Below, one piece after another: positions 1 to 7,853 of a stretch of 49,628 nt of DNA; within the stretch, counting starts at the first letter, position 1; every line of letters begins with the position of its first letter. Source of the stretch: Megasphaera sp. MJR8396C. Lineage in GTDB: Bacteria > Bacillota > Negativicutes > Veillonellales > Megasphaeraceae. The notes under the pieces are model-generated. The model did not search any database and was not told the DNA's origin. It saw only the letters and a program-made list of their open reading frames with translations. The DNA is taken from assembly GCF_001546855.1 (NCBI RefSeq), contig NZ_KQ958161.1:1-49628 (forward strand), in the 5' to 3' direction. The translations under genes were made by a program, and so were the position numbers.

Positions 1-388
1 TATCTTACCAAACTCCGAGGAGCTTGTCAACACAAAACAGAAATTTTAACTGATTTATTTATAAAAAGATGTCCCCTCCAAATAGAAGGGGACATATAAT
101 AGTTTATGTATAGAAATGCTGTTGCTGCCCCTATTTGCTTCCTCTAATAGTTAAAATACAAAATTCATTTTTATAGCTCCTTGCAAAACCAACACAATCA
201 ATCTCCCGCATCTCATTCAAACGCTAGAAATACATAACGGCTTTTCATCGGCCCTGAACAGTTCAGCAAAGGCTTTTATAAACAACTCCAACAAGGAATA
301 TACAATACGCAGACGGAGAGTTAACCACTCACCTTTGCCAATTTTTATCACTCCCAGAAAGAAATATCTCACGATGAGAAAAAAAGTG
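1..388. other. Left-edge region without a recognised gene
   Basis: I see no convincing protein gene here. On the minus strand an open frame of about 44 codons ends at 217, but it has no good start or ribosome binding site and matches nothing I recognise. A perfect 9-bp hairpin at 69-95, followed on the minus strand by five T, looks like a terminator, so a short minus-strand transcript (small RNA or tiny gene) could lie between about 96 and 388. No promoter for it is obvious. Confidence 0.4.
63..95 (-). terminator. Hairpin terminator, minus strand
   Basis: Arms ATGTCCCCT (69-77) and AGGGGACAT (87-95) pair perfectly. On the minus strand the hairpin is followed by C and TTTTT (positions 68-63). 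No gene was found upstream of it on that strand. Confidence 0.6.
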
Positions 389-417
389 TTGACAACAGGG
401 TATCACATGACTATAAT
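389..417 (+). promoter_or_regulatory. Consensus promoter of the tRNA-Thr gene
   Basis: TTGACA at 389-394 and TATAAT at 412-417 are separated by exactly 17 bp. The predicted start, about position 424, lies just upstream of the tRNA at 430. Confidence 0.85.
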
Positions 418-429
418 ATAAGAGTACTT

Positions 430-505
430 GCCACTATAGCTCAGCTGGCAGAGCATCTCATTCGTAATGAGAGGGTCGTAGGTTCGAATCCTATTAGTGG
501 CTCCA
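430..505 (+). tRNA. tRNA-Thr (anticodon CGU)
   Basis: A full 76-nt cloverleaf can be drawn. The acceptor arm GCCACTA (430-436) pairs with TAGTGGC (495-501), followed by discriminator T and an encoded CCA (503-505). The anticodon stem TCTCA/TGAGA encloses loop TTCGTAA, giving anticodon CGT, which reads threonine ACG codons. The T arm contains GGTTCGAATCC. It is a single-gene unit with its own consensus promoter at 389-417 and terminator at 517-551. Confidence 0.95.
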
Positions 506-516
506 AATTTTAATTA

Positions 517-551
517 GAATCCTGTTATTTCAATAGCGGGATTCTTTTTTT
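517..551 (+). terminator. Terminator of the tRNA gene
   Basis: The 13-nt arms GAATCCTGTTATT and AATAGCGGGATTC pair with G-U wobbles around a two-base loop. A run of seven T follows (545-551). Confidence 0.85.
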
Positions 552-702
552 ATGCAAAAATCAGAGATAATTATCCCTTATCTGTCCTAAAATAACGTTT
601 GCATGTCTTTCTCCATCGCCTTGCCGCGATTGCTTGTTGCCCCTACCTACCAATCGCGTGAGGTAATAGTGGATCGTCTGCATGTTGCTTCTTTATTATC
701 AC

Positions 703-731
703 GAAAAAAAAGCCCTGAATGGGCTTTTTTA
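703..731 (-). terminator. Terminator after the Panacea-like gene
   Basis: AAAAAAAGCCC and GGGCTTTTTT enclose TGAAT. The hairpin is symmetric and could work on both strands. It lies about 50 bp beyond the stop of the minus-strand gene at 782-1300. Confidence 0.7.
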
Positions 732-781
732 CATCAAAATATTCAACACCTTAGTAAGTCCTATGGCTTGCTTTTTATTGA

Positions 782-1300
782 CTAGATCTCCATTCCGGGG
801 TAGGTTTCATCGTAGTACATATCCCAGGCATTGTCGTAAGGGCGTATCCTCCGGGCATCTTGCCGGATGTCTTCGAGGTTATATGGTCTTCCTGATTTCC
901 TGGCCTGCTGCCACGAAATCTGATTCACGACCATCTCCTGTAGTGCATCGTCGGGGACATCCTTATAGGTTATAACGACGTTCTGGACCCGGTTCATGCC
1001 CTCCGGTGATACCTGGGGAAATAGACAGCCCTTATAGACGACTCGCATGCCCTGGAGGCAGTCTAAGGTCAGTTTTTGAATCTCTTCTTCGGTTCTGGTA
1101 GGGAGCGCTGGAAAGACTGGTCCGTTATTCCCGGCAAGGATTTCCGTCTGATACAGAGGGCACCCCATTACCGCCAATTCTTCCCGCTGAGCCAAATATA
1201 AGAAAGCATCTCGTCGCTGCGGAACTTCAGCAAGGCTAATATCCGTCTCCTGCAGATACCGACCGATTAAATACCGTTCAATAGCTTTAATGTCATCCAT
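782..1300 (-). CDS. Panacea (DUF4065-like) domain protein
   Basis: This is a 172-aa soluble protein. Residues about 30-70 contain an LYLAQ segment, then a CPLYQTEILA segment, then NNGPVFPAL. This order (alpha helix with LLYFAQ-like core, a PLF-type turn, and a GPV-P motif) is the signature of the Panacea/DUF4065 fold, found in antitoxins that neutralise many unrelated toxins and in the SocA proteolytic adaptor. The start is ATG at 1300 with a GGAGAAG-type ribosome site. No toxin-like gene lies on either side: upstream is an empty 330-bp stretch and downstream a terminator. It may be an orphan antitoxin, an adaptor or a relic. Family assignment is moderate, function unknown. Confidence 0.6.
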   Translation of the reverse strand: MDDIKAIERYLIGRYLQETDISLAEVPQRRDAFLYLAQREELAVMGCPLYQTEILAGNNGPVFPALPTRTEEEIQKLTLDCLQGMRVVYKGCLFPQVSPEGMNRVQNVVITYKDVPDDALQEMVVNQISWQQARKSGRPYNLEDIRQDARRIRPYDNAWDMYYDETYPGMEI

Positions 1301-1632
1301 GGTCTTCTCCTTTCAGTGATTCAAGGTAACGCTCTGATTTTCCACAGAGCCAGTTTCTACGCTTTTCCCAGAGACAGCGCAGAGATATGTTGTTCCATCG
1401 ATGACCGTAAAAAAACAGTGCTGATCTTCTCCAAAATTATATCATTTCTATTATCGTTCAGCAGTATCTTACCATATTCCCATTTAAAACACAAAAAAAC
1501 TAAAATTTTCCTTTCTACCCGAAAGAAGATGACAAGGAAGGGACTTGCCCGCAGTTCATGAAAGAAAAAGCGCAGCAGTGACCCCTGCTGCGCTTTAAAT
1601 TTATTTTGTCGATTCGGCTTAATCCAATGGTG
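1301..1632. other. Non-coding spacer
   Basis: AT-rich spacer between the Panacea-like gene and the beta-propeller gene. It contains only the terminator at 1567-1596. No credible ORF was seen. Confidence 0.5.
1561..1596 (-). terminator. Terminator of the sugar-acid cluster
   Basis: Perfect 12-bp arms AAAGCGCAGCAG (1567-1578) and CTGCTGCGCTTT (1585-1596). On the minus strand the stem is followed by TTCTTTC. It closes the minus-strand cluster after the gene ending at 1633. Confidence 0.8.
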
Positions 1633-2688
1633 TTAAGCCTTAGTCAATTCGTATCTGGCAATTTCACTGCTTTCGCGATTAGCGGCAATAATGATGTCTT
1701 TATTGTCATAGACATAGTGGAGAAGGTTAGCAGCACCCCGGCCACGATCTAATTCTTGGGCCTTATATTCCCCATCTTCATAGGTGATCGCCAATAACTG
1801 CCGGTCGCCGTTACGATATCCGAGAACCCAGGTATTCTTGCCGCACAATTCTCCGCCCCACAAGGCATGGAGGAAGGGCAGTTTTTCCGGATAGGTATAA
1901 ACCAGTTCATATTTTCCATTTTCTTTGCGATAGATGCGGACTTCATTTCCATGGAACGGCGTAAATGTACATAATTCTTCGACACCGTCTCCGTCGAGAT
2001 CCACCATCAAGCCGTCGCTGGCGGCATCCGTAGTCAAGGTTTCGCACTGCCATTCTTTATCGGTATCCGTCGGAGGATAAACATGGAAAACACCATTGTC
2101 GCAAGAAACAATGCTGCTCATATTTCCCTGGTCATCGGTATAACGACAATATCCGTGATTTTTCAAAAGGCCTTCTTTGATCGGCGTGAACTGGAGCTGG
2201 TTATCATCATTATACGAGGATAAGTCTTCCGGTAATTCTGCCACTAATATCTTGCCGGGGAACCGCCAGTCACCGGTGTGCTGATGATCCGATTTTAAGG
2301 TGCAGGCAATGATATATTTTTTTCCATGAGCTTGTAAAATATCAAAGCGGTGAACAAAAGGCATGTCACAAAGGGTGCGAACTTCCCACTGGTTCAACGC
2401 CTTCGGAGTCACAATGACCAGAGAGGATTCTTTGGAATTATCCGGAGAATAAAACTTGCGTGTCGCCAGGAATTGTCCATCGGTCCCCGGGACCTGAACC
2501 ATGGTCATCGCTCCGCCAGGGCCTTCCCAGATCGTTTCTTCAATCGTTTTACCATCAAGCGAGATCAAATAGCACGGAGCCGATTGTTCTGCTGCACATA
2601 AAAAGTGATCTTTTCCCTTATAATGCAGCATAGCCAGGGAGTAACAATATTCTAATTCACCAACGACGGTTTTCTTCACATCTAACAT
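1633..2688 (-). CDS. Beta-propeller (VCBS/FG-GAP-like) protein of the sugar cluster
   Basis: A 351-aa protein with no signal peptide. Repeated short beta-strand stretches run through its length, and one clear calcium-type FG-GAP/VCBS motif, VDLDGDGVEEL, sits near residue 230. Such repeats form a propeller in which each blade carries a DxDxDG loop. It follows the UlaE-like gene by 23 bp, so the two are almost certainly cotranscribed, and it is the last gene before the terminator. The absence of an export signal suggests a cytoplasmic role, perhaps binding or isomerising the sugar substrate; that is speculation. I know no biochemical function for it. Confidence 0.6.
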   Translation of the reverse strand: MLDVKKTVVGELEYCYSLAMLHYKGKDHFLCAAEQSAPCYLISLDGKTIEETIWEGPGGAMTMVQVPGTDGQFLATRKFYSPDNSKESSLVIVTPKALNQWEVRTLCDMPFVHRFDILQAHGKKYIIACTLKSDHQHTGDWRFPGKILVAELPEDLSSYNDDNQLQFTPIKEGLLKNHGYCRYTDDQGNMSSIVSCDNGVFHVYPPTDTDKEWQCETLTTDAASDGLMVDLDGDGVEELCTFTPFHGNEVRIYRKENGKYELVYTYPEKLPFLHALWGGELCGKNTWVLGYRNGDRQLLAITYEDGEYKAQELDRGRGAANLLHYVYDNKDIIIAANRESSEIARYELTKA

Positions 2689-2711
2689 ACTGAATTCCTT
2701 CTTTCCAAATT

Positions 2712-3569
2712 TTACTTTACATTATTATTCTGTACTGCATCGAGGTACTTCCGTAAGAACGAGTTTGCAAAAGCAAGGTCCTCTTTCCACTGCGTCCCGC
2801 CAATATACCAAAATTCGCCTACATAGCGGCGAACGCCAAGTTTCCAAGCCTTATCGACAACGGCAGCAAAATCTACATGACCCGTTCCAAAAGGAATTTC
2901 CCGATATTTACCGGGAACGGTTTCCTTCAGATGAACGGCTACGATATGTGCCCGTCCCGTTTCCATATCATCCACGACGCTTTTTCCATATAATAAAGAG
3001 GCATTGGTTAAGTTCCCCGAATCGGGATATACCCCTAAATATGGCGACTGGACAATATTTACATACTTCATGGCTTTTTCAACGGTATCCATAAACGGCG
3101 TTTCCATCGTTTCAAAACCAAGTTGGACGCCGCTCCGTTCTGCCAAGTGAACTGCGGTGATTAAATTCTTTTCAAAATCAGCCCGCGTTTTATCCGTGCC
3201 TTCATCGTAATAGACATCATAACCTGCCAACTGAATCGTTCTAACTCCCAACTCAGCAGCCAAAGCTGCAGCTTTTTCCATGATATCTAAACTGCGACGT
3301 TGTTTCTCAGGATTCGGGTCTCCCAAGGGATATTTTCGGTGACCACTTAAGCAAATAGATCCGACGGGAATACCGGTCTTTTTGATTGCCATCCGAATTT
3401 CTTCTTTTTCAGACTCACTCATCGTTAAACGGGCCAGTTTTTCATCGGTTTCATCAATACTCATTTCAATATAGTCGAACCCGGCCGCTTTGGCCGCTTC
3501 CAACTTTTCCATCCAAGATAACTCTTTGGGCATAGCCTTTTCATAAAGGCCTAAGTTATAGCTATTCAT
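2712..3569 (-). CDS. ulaE: L-ribulose-5-phosphate 3-epimerase (UlaE/SgbU family)
   Basis: A 285-aa TIM-barrel enzyme that interconverts L-xylulose-5-P and L-ribulose-5-P, known from ascorbate and 2,3-diketogulonate degradation. It resembles E. coli UlaE along its whole length: LGLYEKAMP at the N-terminus, EMSIDETDEKLARL near 35-48, CLSGHRKYPLG near 73-83, and IQLAGYDVYY near 112-121. Likely metal and catalytic residues are Glu153, Asp183, His208 or His213, and Glu252. It is the first gene of a pair with the beta-propeller gene. A terminator-like hairpin (3641-3692) separates it from the 4-epimerase gene upstream, so it may have its own promoter or be expressed by readthrough. Confidence 0.88.
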   Translation of the reverse strand: MNSYNLGLYEKAMPKELSWMEKLEAAKAAGFDYIEMSIDETDEKLARLTMSESEKEEIRMAIKKTGIPVGSICLSGHRKYPLGDPNPEKQRRSLDIMEKAAALAAELGVRTIQLAGYDVYYDEGTDKTRADFEKNLITAVHLAERSGVQLGFETMETPFMDTVEKAMKYVNIVQSPYLGVYPDSGNLTNASLLYGKSVVDDMETGRAHIVAVHLKETVPGKYREIPFGTGHVDFAAVVDKAWKLGVRRYVGEFWYIGGTQWKEDLAFANSFLRKYLDAVQNNNVK

Positions 3570-3640
3570 CTATCTACTCCTACCTGTAAATACTTATGAG
3601 ATTAAGCGAATCTAACGCTCCCATAATCCATATAAATCGC

Positions 3641-3692
3641 AAAAATAATGCGGCCCATAAAGGACTCTATGATCAGAATCTCTATGAGCCGC
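3641..3692 (-). terminator. Possible terminator between 4-epimerase and 3-epimerase genes
   Basis: On the minus strand GCGGCTCATA (3692-3683) pairs with TATGGGCCGC (3659-3650) with one G-U, around a long loop, followed by ATTATTTTT. The large loop makes it a weak or partial terminator. Confidence 0.45.
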
Positions 3693-3779
3693 CATTTTAT
3701 ATCGACTTACTCCTGGGCGTTTACATCACGTCAACGGCTGCATCATAAAGCTTTCATTGAACTGGAATGCAATAAAAAT

Positions 3780-4484
3780 TTAGCCTTTCTTAGCTTGGCC
3801 GTAATAGGCATTGGGACCGTGTTTGCGCAAGAAATGTTTATCCAGCAGCGCCTGCGGCATCGCTTGAACGCCAGGCATCAAAAGTTCCGTATGGAAGGCC
3901 ATCATTGCCACTTCTTCAAGGACAACGGCATTGTGAACCGCATTCAAAGGATCTTTGCCCCAGCAAAACGGCCCATGATTTTTAACCAGTACAGCTGGAA
4001 TATGATTAGGGTCAAGGTTTGCCTGTTCAAATCGTTCTACGGCAACGACGCCCGTATTGTACTCATAATCGGATTGGATTTCTTCAACAGTCATATCGCG
4101 CGTGCAGGGAATTTCTCCATAGAAGTAGTCTCCCTGCGTCGTTCCATACGCCCGAACTCCCCGCCCAGCTTGGGCAAAAATAGTCGCCCAACGAGAATGG
4201 GTATGTACCACACCGCCAATATCCGGGAATTTTTGATAAAAAATCCGATGCGTTTCCGTATCCGATGACGGATTCAGGTCGCCTTCTACTTTATTTCCCT
4301 CCAAATCAACGACTACCATGTCGGACGGTTTCATCACCTCATAATCAACACCTGATGGTTTGATAACGAAGAGCCCTTTTTCTCGGTCGATACCGGAAAC
4401 ATTCCCCCAGGTAAAGGTTACCAGATTATGTTTAGGCAGAAGCATATTGGCTTCATACACCTTTTCTTTTAATTCTTCTAACAT
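3780..4484 (-). CDS. araD: L-ribulose-5-phosphate 4-epimerase (AraD/UlaF/SgbE)
   Basis: A 234-aa class II aldolase-type epimerase that converts L-ribulose-5-P to D-xylulose-5-P, feeding the pentose phosphate pathway. Length matches the E. coli enzymes (about 230 aa). The zinc and catalytic residues of the family are all present one position offset from E. coli AraD: Asp75, His94, His96, Asp119, His170 and Tyr228. The motifs FTWGNVSG near 24-31, HTHS near 94-97 and KNHGPF near 168-173 are typical. It follows the GntR regulator gene by 22 bp and so belongs to the same minus-strand operon as the kinase. Which paralogue (AraD, UlaF or SgbE) it is cannot be told from sequence alone; the neighbours favour UlaF/SgbE-like use. 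Confidence 0.92.
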   Translation of the reverse strand: MLEELKEKVYEANMLLPKHNLVTFTWGNVSGIDREKGLFVIKPSGVDYEVMKPSDMVVVDLEGNKVEGDLNPSSDTETHRIFYQKFPDIGGVVHTHSRWATIFAQAGRGVRAYGTTQGDYFYGEIPCTRDMTVEEIQSDYEYNTGVVAVERFEQANLDPNHIPAVLVKNHGPFCWGKDPLNAVHNAVVLEEVAMMAFHTELLMPGVQAMPQALLDKHFLRKHGPNAYYGQAKKG

Positions 4485-4506
4485 GTTCTATATCCTCCCA
4501 AAGTAC

Positions 4507-5196
4507 TTACCAAGGCATATCCTCTTCGTCAGGAAAATTATCTGACAACAGTTCAATCGGCATCATTAAGTGCTTCATCATAAGATGGTATGCCTCGGTC
4601 GTTTCTCTATTCTTTAATAGATTTACATACGATACGTGTTCCTGAACCGTTTCTTCTAATCGACCAGGGATTTCGATCGCCGATTTCGTCGTCAAGTGAA
4701 TGAGATACATAAGACGCTGAAAAATTTGATCAAACTCATGATTTCGTGCCGATTTTACAATTGCCAAGTGAAATTGGTGGTCGTAATTAATAAACCGCTT
4801 CATATCCTTCGCATCAATCGCATCCTGCATGGAGTCCAAGGCGTCGTTGATATCCAAAAAGAAGCGGCGGCGCTTTTCATCGGTTTGAATGCCTAACCGA
4901 TAGGTACAAAAGCCTTCAATGGCACACCTCGTTTCAATCGTTTCTCGGACATCAAGCCTGGTAAGCTGACGCAGTGTAAAGCCACGGCTCGGTGCAATCG
5001 TGATATAGCCATCCTGACTCAAGCAGTGAAGCGCTTGACGAATCGGAGTTCTGGAGATATTAAGTTCTTGAGCAAGCTTTGTTTCAGAGTAGTAGACCCC
5101 AACCTCCATATCATCATTCAAGATTTTTCGCTTTATATATTCATATGCTCGCGATTGTAACATGCCCGGCGAATTGCCGAGAGACGAAACTGCCAT
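4507..5196 (-). CDS. GntR-family transcriptional regulator, FCD (FadR) subfamily
   Basis: A 229-aa regulator, probably controlling the surrounding sugar cluster. The N-terminal winged helix-turn-helix spans about residues 15-75 (ETKLAQELNISRTPIRQAL, then a SRGFTLR wing). The C-terminal FCD helical ligand-binding domain follows, with the metal-site pattern of an Asp near 115 and His residues in DHQFHL and QEHVSY. FCD proteins bind small carboxylates or sugar acids. A GTG six bases upstream (5202) is possible, but ATG at 5196 sits better after AGGATGGG. It lies between kinase (11 bp away) and 4-epimerase. A likely target is the palindrome at 10677-10700 over the promoter of the upstream half of the cluster. 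Confidence 0.85.
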   Translation of the reverse strand: MAVSSLGNSPGMLQSRAYEYIKRKILNDDMEVGVYYSETKLAQELNISRTPIRQALHCLSQDGYITIAPSRGFTLRQLTRLDVRETIETRCAIEGFCTYRLGIQTDEKRRRFFLDINDALDSMQDAIDAKDMKRFINYDHQFHLAIVKSARNHEFDQIFQRLMYLIHLTTKSAIEIPGRLEETVQEHVSYVNLLKNRETTEAYHLMMKHLMMPIELLSDNFPDEEDMPW

Positions 5197-5207
5197 AATC
5201 ACCCATC

Positions 5208-6713
5208 CTATCTATGCCAGATCGAAGACAGACTATCCTCCAACTGACAATATAACTGATATTTCCTATTATAAATCTCTTTCATATTCTCCCGCGGTTC
5301 AACTGAAGCGGAGACCGAAACAACTTTCTGCACGGCATCGGTCAAGTCGCTGTAAATGCCAGCTGCAACGCCGGCTGCCATAGCGGCGCCTAAGGCCCCT
5401 GATTCTTTTCCCTTGACGGATTCTACCGGTAACTGCAAGGCGTCGGCAAAAAGCTGCGTCCAAACCGCAGAATTGGTAACACCGCCGGAAAGGCGAATCT
5501 TTTTAGGCAACGAACGATGCATGAGTAATTTTTCAACATGCCGCCGATGAGAGAAAACCACACCTTCGTATACAGCAGCTACTAAATCTTTCTTAGTCGT
5601 CGATTCCGAAAGACCAAAAAAGACACCGCTAGCCCCGCCCTCGGTAGATGAACCATTTAAAAAGGGGAGATACACAACATTATTTACTTGCGGATCCGTG
5701 CCGGCGACCCACTCATTAGTAAGATCATAGATACTGGTGCCTTCATTTCTCGCTTTAGCTTTCTCTTCCAGCATTTGCGAGCGAATAAACCATTCCAGGT
5801 TCCCAGCAGAAGTCGGGCTGCTCTCTTCGATCAAATAACGCCCGGGTTCGCAGAAGAAAGAGTTCCGCGTCGTAGCTTCGCCGCGAACAGGCGTATCCGA
5901 AATATATTCATTGATACTCCAAGTGCCGGCAATGAGGCAAAGGTTATCCGGATCAGAAAGACCGCTGGCAATGCCACAAGAATCGATATCAAACATCCCT
6001 GCCGCTACCGGAGTTCCTTCAAGAAGCCCTGTAGCTGCAGCCCCCTTCGCAGTCACCCTTCCGGCTAATTCGGAGCTGTAGAGAAGGGGCGGCAAGCAGC
6101 CACTCATTTCGGGAATTCCGAATAAAGCCAGCAGCTCCTCCGTATATCCCTTTTTTTCAAAATCGACAAAGCCACTGCCGGAAGCGACCGTGTACTCGCT
6201 ATAAGGCTGATCCGTCAAACAAAAGCGAATGTAGTCGTTGACGGAAAAGACGTACCCGATTTGTTGATATAGATCAGGATCATATTCTTTAAGCCAGGCT
6301 AATAAGGCGACAGGTTGGCAGGCACTCACGGGCTGATACGTATATTTTCTAGCCTTCTCAGCCACACCGTTTCGTTCCCAATGACTTACAAGGTCTGTCG
6401 CCCGGCAGTCGGTAGATAAAATACCTCTGCCTAACGGATTTCCCATTTTATCTACCAGATACAAGCCTTTTCCATGACCGGAAACAGATACGGCTGCAAT
6501 CTCGCTTGGCGAAATTCCGCTGGCTTCAATAGCACTTTTTACAACAGCCGCATTAGCTTCCCAAAGTTCTGAAAGATCGCGTTCGCGAAATCCCGAATCC
6601 GGCGTGAAAAGGGAAACGGAAGCACTCTTCGATGCAATTTGCACCCCATCTTCACGGAAAATAGCTGCTTTGGAAAAAGTGCCTCCATTATCAATTCCCA
6701 TCAAATAACGCAC
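5208..6713 (-). CDS. lyxK: FGGY-family carbohydrate kinase, L-xylulose kinase-like
   Basis: A 501-aa kinase of the FGGY family, which phosphorylates open-chain or ring sugars with ATP. The N-terminal phosphate loop MGIDNGGTFSK (about 5-15), VSGHGKGLYLVD near 90-101, a GMFDIDSCG segment near 238-246 with the probable catalytic Asp, GTWSINEY near 263-270, and the C-terminal nucleotide site LSGGVTNSAVWTQLFAD near 405-421 are all present. Overall it resembles E. coli LyxK (YiaP) more than xylulokinase XylB or glycerol kinase. Together with UlaE and AraD types nearby, this supports L-xylulose as its substrate. It overlaps no neighbour: 14 bp from the TIM-barrel gene and 11 bp from gntR, clearly one operon. 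The exact sugar is an inference. Confidence 0.8.
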   Translation of the reverse strand: MRYLMGIDNGGTFSKAAIFREDGVQIASKSASVSLFTPDSGFRERDLSELWEANAAVVKSAIEASGISPSEIAAVSVSGHGKGLYLVDKMGNPLGRGILSTDCRATDLVSHWERNGVAEKARKYTYQPVSACQPVALLAWLKEYDPDLYQQIGYVFSVNDYIRFCLTDQPYSEYTVASGSGFVDFEKKGYTEELLALFGIPEMSGCLPPLLYSSELAGRVTAKGAAATGLLEGTPVAAGMFDIDSCGIASGLSDPDNLCLIAGTWSINEYISDTPVRGEATTRNSFFCEPGRYLIEESSPTSAGNLEWFIRSQMLEEKAKARNEGTSIYDLTNEWVAGTDPQVNNVVYLPFLNGSSTEGGASGVFFGLSESTTKKDLVAAVYEGVVFSHRRHVEKLLMHRSLPKKIRLSGGVTNSAVWTQLFADALQLPVESVKGKESGALGAAMAAGVAAGIYSDLTDAVQKVVSVSASVEPRENMKEIYNRKYQLYCQLEDSLSSIWHR

Positions 6714-6727
6714 AAAGATTCCTCCTC

Positions 6728-7657
6728 TTAGGCATCATAGGAGATCCCGGCTAAGTCGAAGGTCCGCATCAAGAAGGTGCGAATTAACCGTTCCTTAGCC
6801 CAAAGATCGTCTGCTAAATGTGACCGTACTTCAAGAGCACAAGTCATGCGGGGCACACCGTCTATGGGATCAAAAGAAGCGGCTTCACGCAGCATCTCTG
6901 CACCCACTTCCGGCGTAAGGTATCCCCAAGTCTTAAAGTCCGGAGCTTGGCCGACATCCATATGGAAATCGCCGCGGTAGGGGTGCCCTTCTTCAGTTAC
7001 ACAATTGCAAATGTGGAATTGTGCCAAGAACGGGGCAGAAAGCCGCAAGGATTCGAGCAAATCAGCGCCGCCTAATTTTTCATGGGCGCTGTCCCAATGA
7101 ATATAGAAATTAGATGCATCTTTTTTCAAAGCAGCAAACCATTCAACGACTTCTTTAATCGGACCTAACAGTTGTTTTTTATGAACAAACCGATCAAGGG
7201 GTTCAATTATAAGATACAAATTTTCATACTGACGTGCAAATTCGGAAATCTCAAGGCAAGAGTCCATTAATGCTTTTTTTGCATCAGCTCTGAGCGATGC
7301 ATCGACATCCGGACCGGACTGAAGGCCGACACGATGGGCTCCAAATTCAGCCGCACCAGCGACCAATTCTTTCGCCATTTCAACCGCTTTTCTTCGTTCA
7401 CTTACATCTAAGCTCGAAAGGGAAAGTCCAGCATCGGCAATGACCGGAGAGCACCAGGCGGTAACTTGCCAATTACGATTTTCAGCAATGCGGCGAACGG
7501 CTTTACGGCAAGCGTTATCGCGGATATAGCCCAATTCAACGGCTTTATAAAAAGGAATTTCCGATGCTTTTTCCAACATCTTTACTGCAAAAGGTTCATT
7601 GCCAACGACAGGCATAAAGTTTTCTAAAAAGTGCATGGACGGTACAATTTCTCTCAT
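6728..7657 (-). CDS. Sugar phosphate isomerase/epimerase-like TIM-barrel protein
   Basis: A 309-aa protein of the xylose isomerase-like/AP endonuclease 2 TIM-barrel superfamily. Metal-type residues can be placed in IIEPLDRF (Glu), HWDSAH (Asp and His), FHICN (His) and CALEVR (Glu), which match the four-ligand metal centre of this fold. It differs clearly from the UlaE-type protein in the same cluster, so it probably handles a different intermediate, such as an unphosphorylated keto sugar. It is the first gene after a 196-bp gap that contains a hairpin, so a promoter probably lies at 7658-7710. The specific reaction is unknown. Confidence 0.65.
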   Translation of the reverse strand: MREIVPSMHFLENFMPVVGNEPFAVKMLEKASEIPFYKAVELGYIRDNACRKAVRRIAENRNWQVTAWCSPVIADAGLSLSSLDVSERRKAVEMAKELVAGAAEFGAHRVGLQSGPDVDASLRADAKKALMDSCLEISEFARQYENLYLIIEPLDRFVHKKQLLGPIKEVVEWFAALKKDASNFYIHWDSAHEKLGGADLLESLRLSAPFLAQFHICNCVTEEGHPYRGDFHMDVGQAPDFKTWGYLTPEVGAEMLREAASFDPIDGVPRMTCALEVRSHLADDLWAKERLIRTFLMRTFDLAGISYDA

Positions 7658-7712
7658 GACACGTTCCTCCTTATATCTTCAAAAGATGAATTCATAAATT
7701 TACTGTATATCA

Positions 7713-7760
7713 GAAAAGCCACAGTCCCTCTTCTATTTTTCGAAAGGAATGTGGCTTTTC
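7713..7760 (-). terminator. Terminator-like hairpin inside the sugar cluster
   Basis: Perfect 11-bp arms GAAAAGCCACA (7713-7723) and TGTGGCTTTTC (7750-7760) with a 26-nt loop. The T stretches in both arms make it possibly functional in both directions. It lies between the transporter and the TIM-barrel gene and may lower expression of the downstream half. Confidence 0.55.
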
Positions 7761-7853
7761 TATACTTTCTACTATTCGTTTAACCGAAGGCTTGCCGCCA
7801 TCCCATTAATTTTCAAATGTAATCTTGGAAAAGGTCAGCATGGAAGTCCGGCT

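Noticed and set aside
430-505. Attachment site for a mobile element in the tRNA-Thr gene
   Set aside because: I found no integrase gene and no second copy of the tRNA 3' end in the window, so I only mention the tRNA as a possible boundary.
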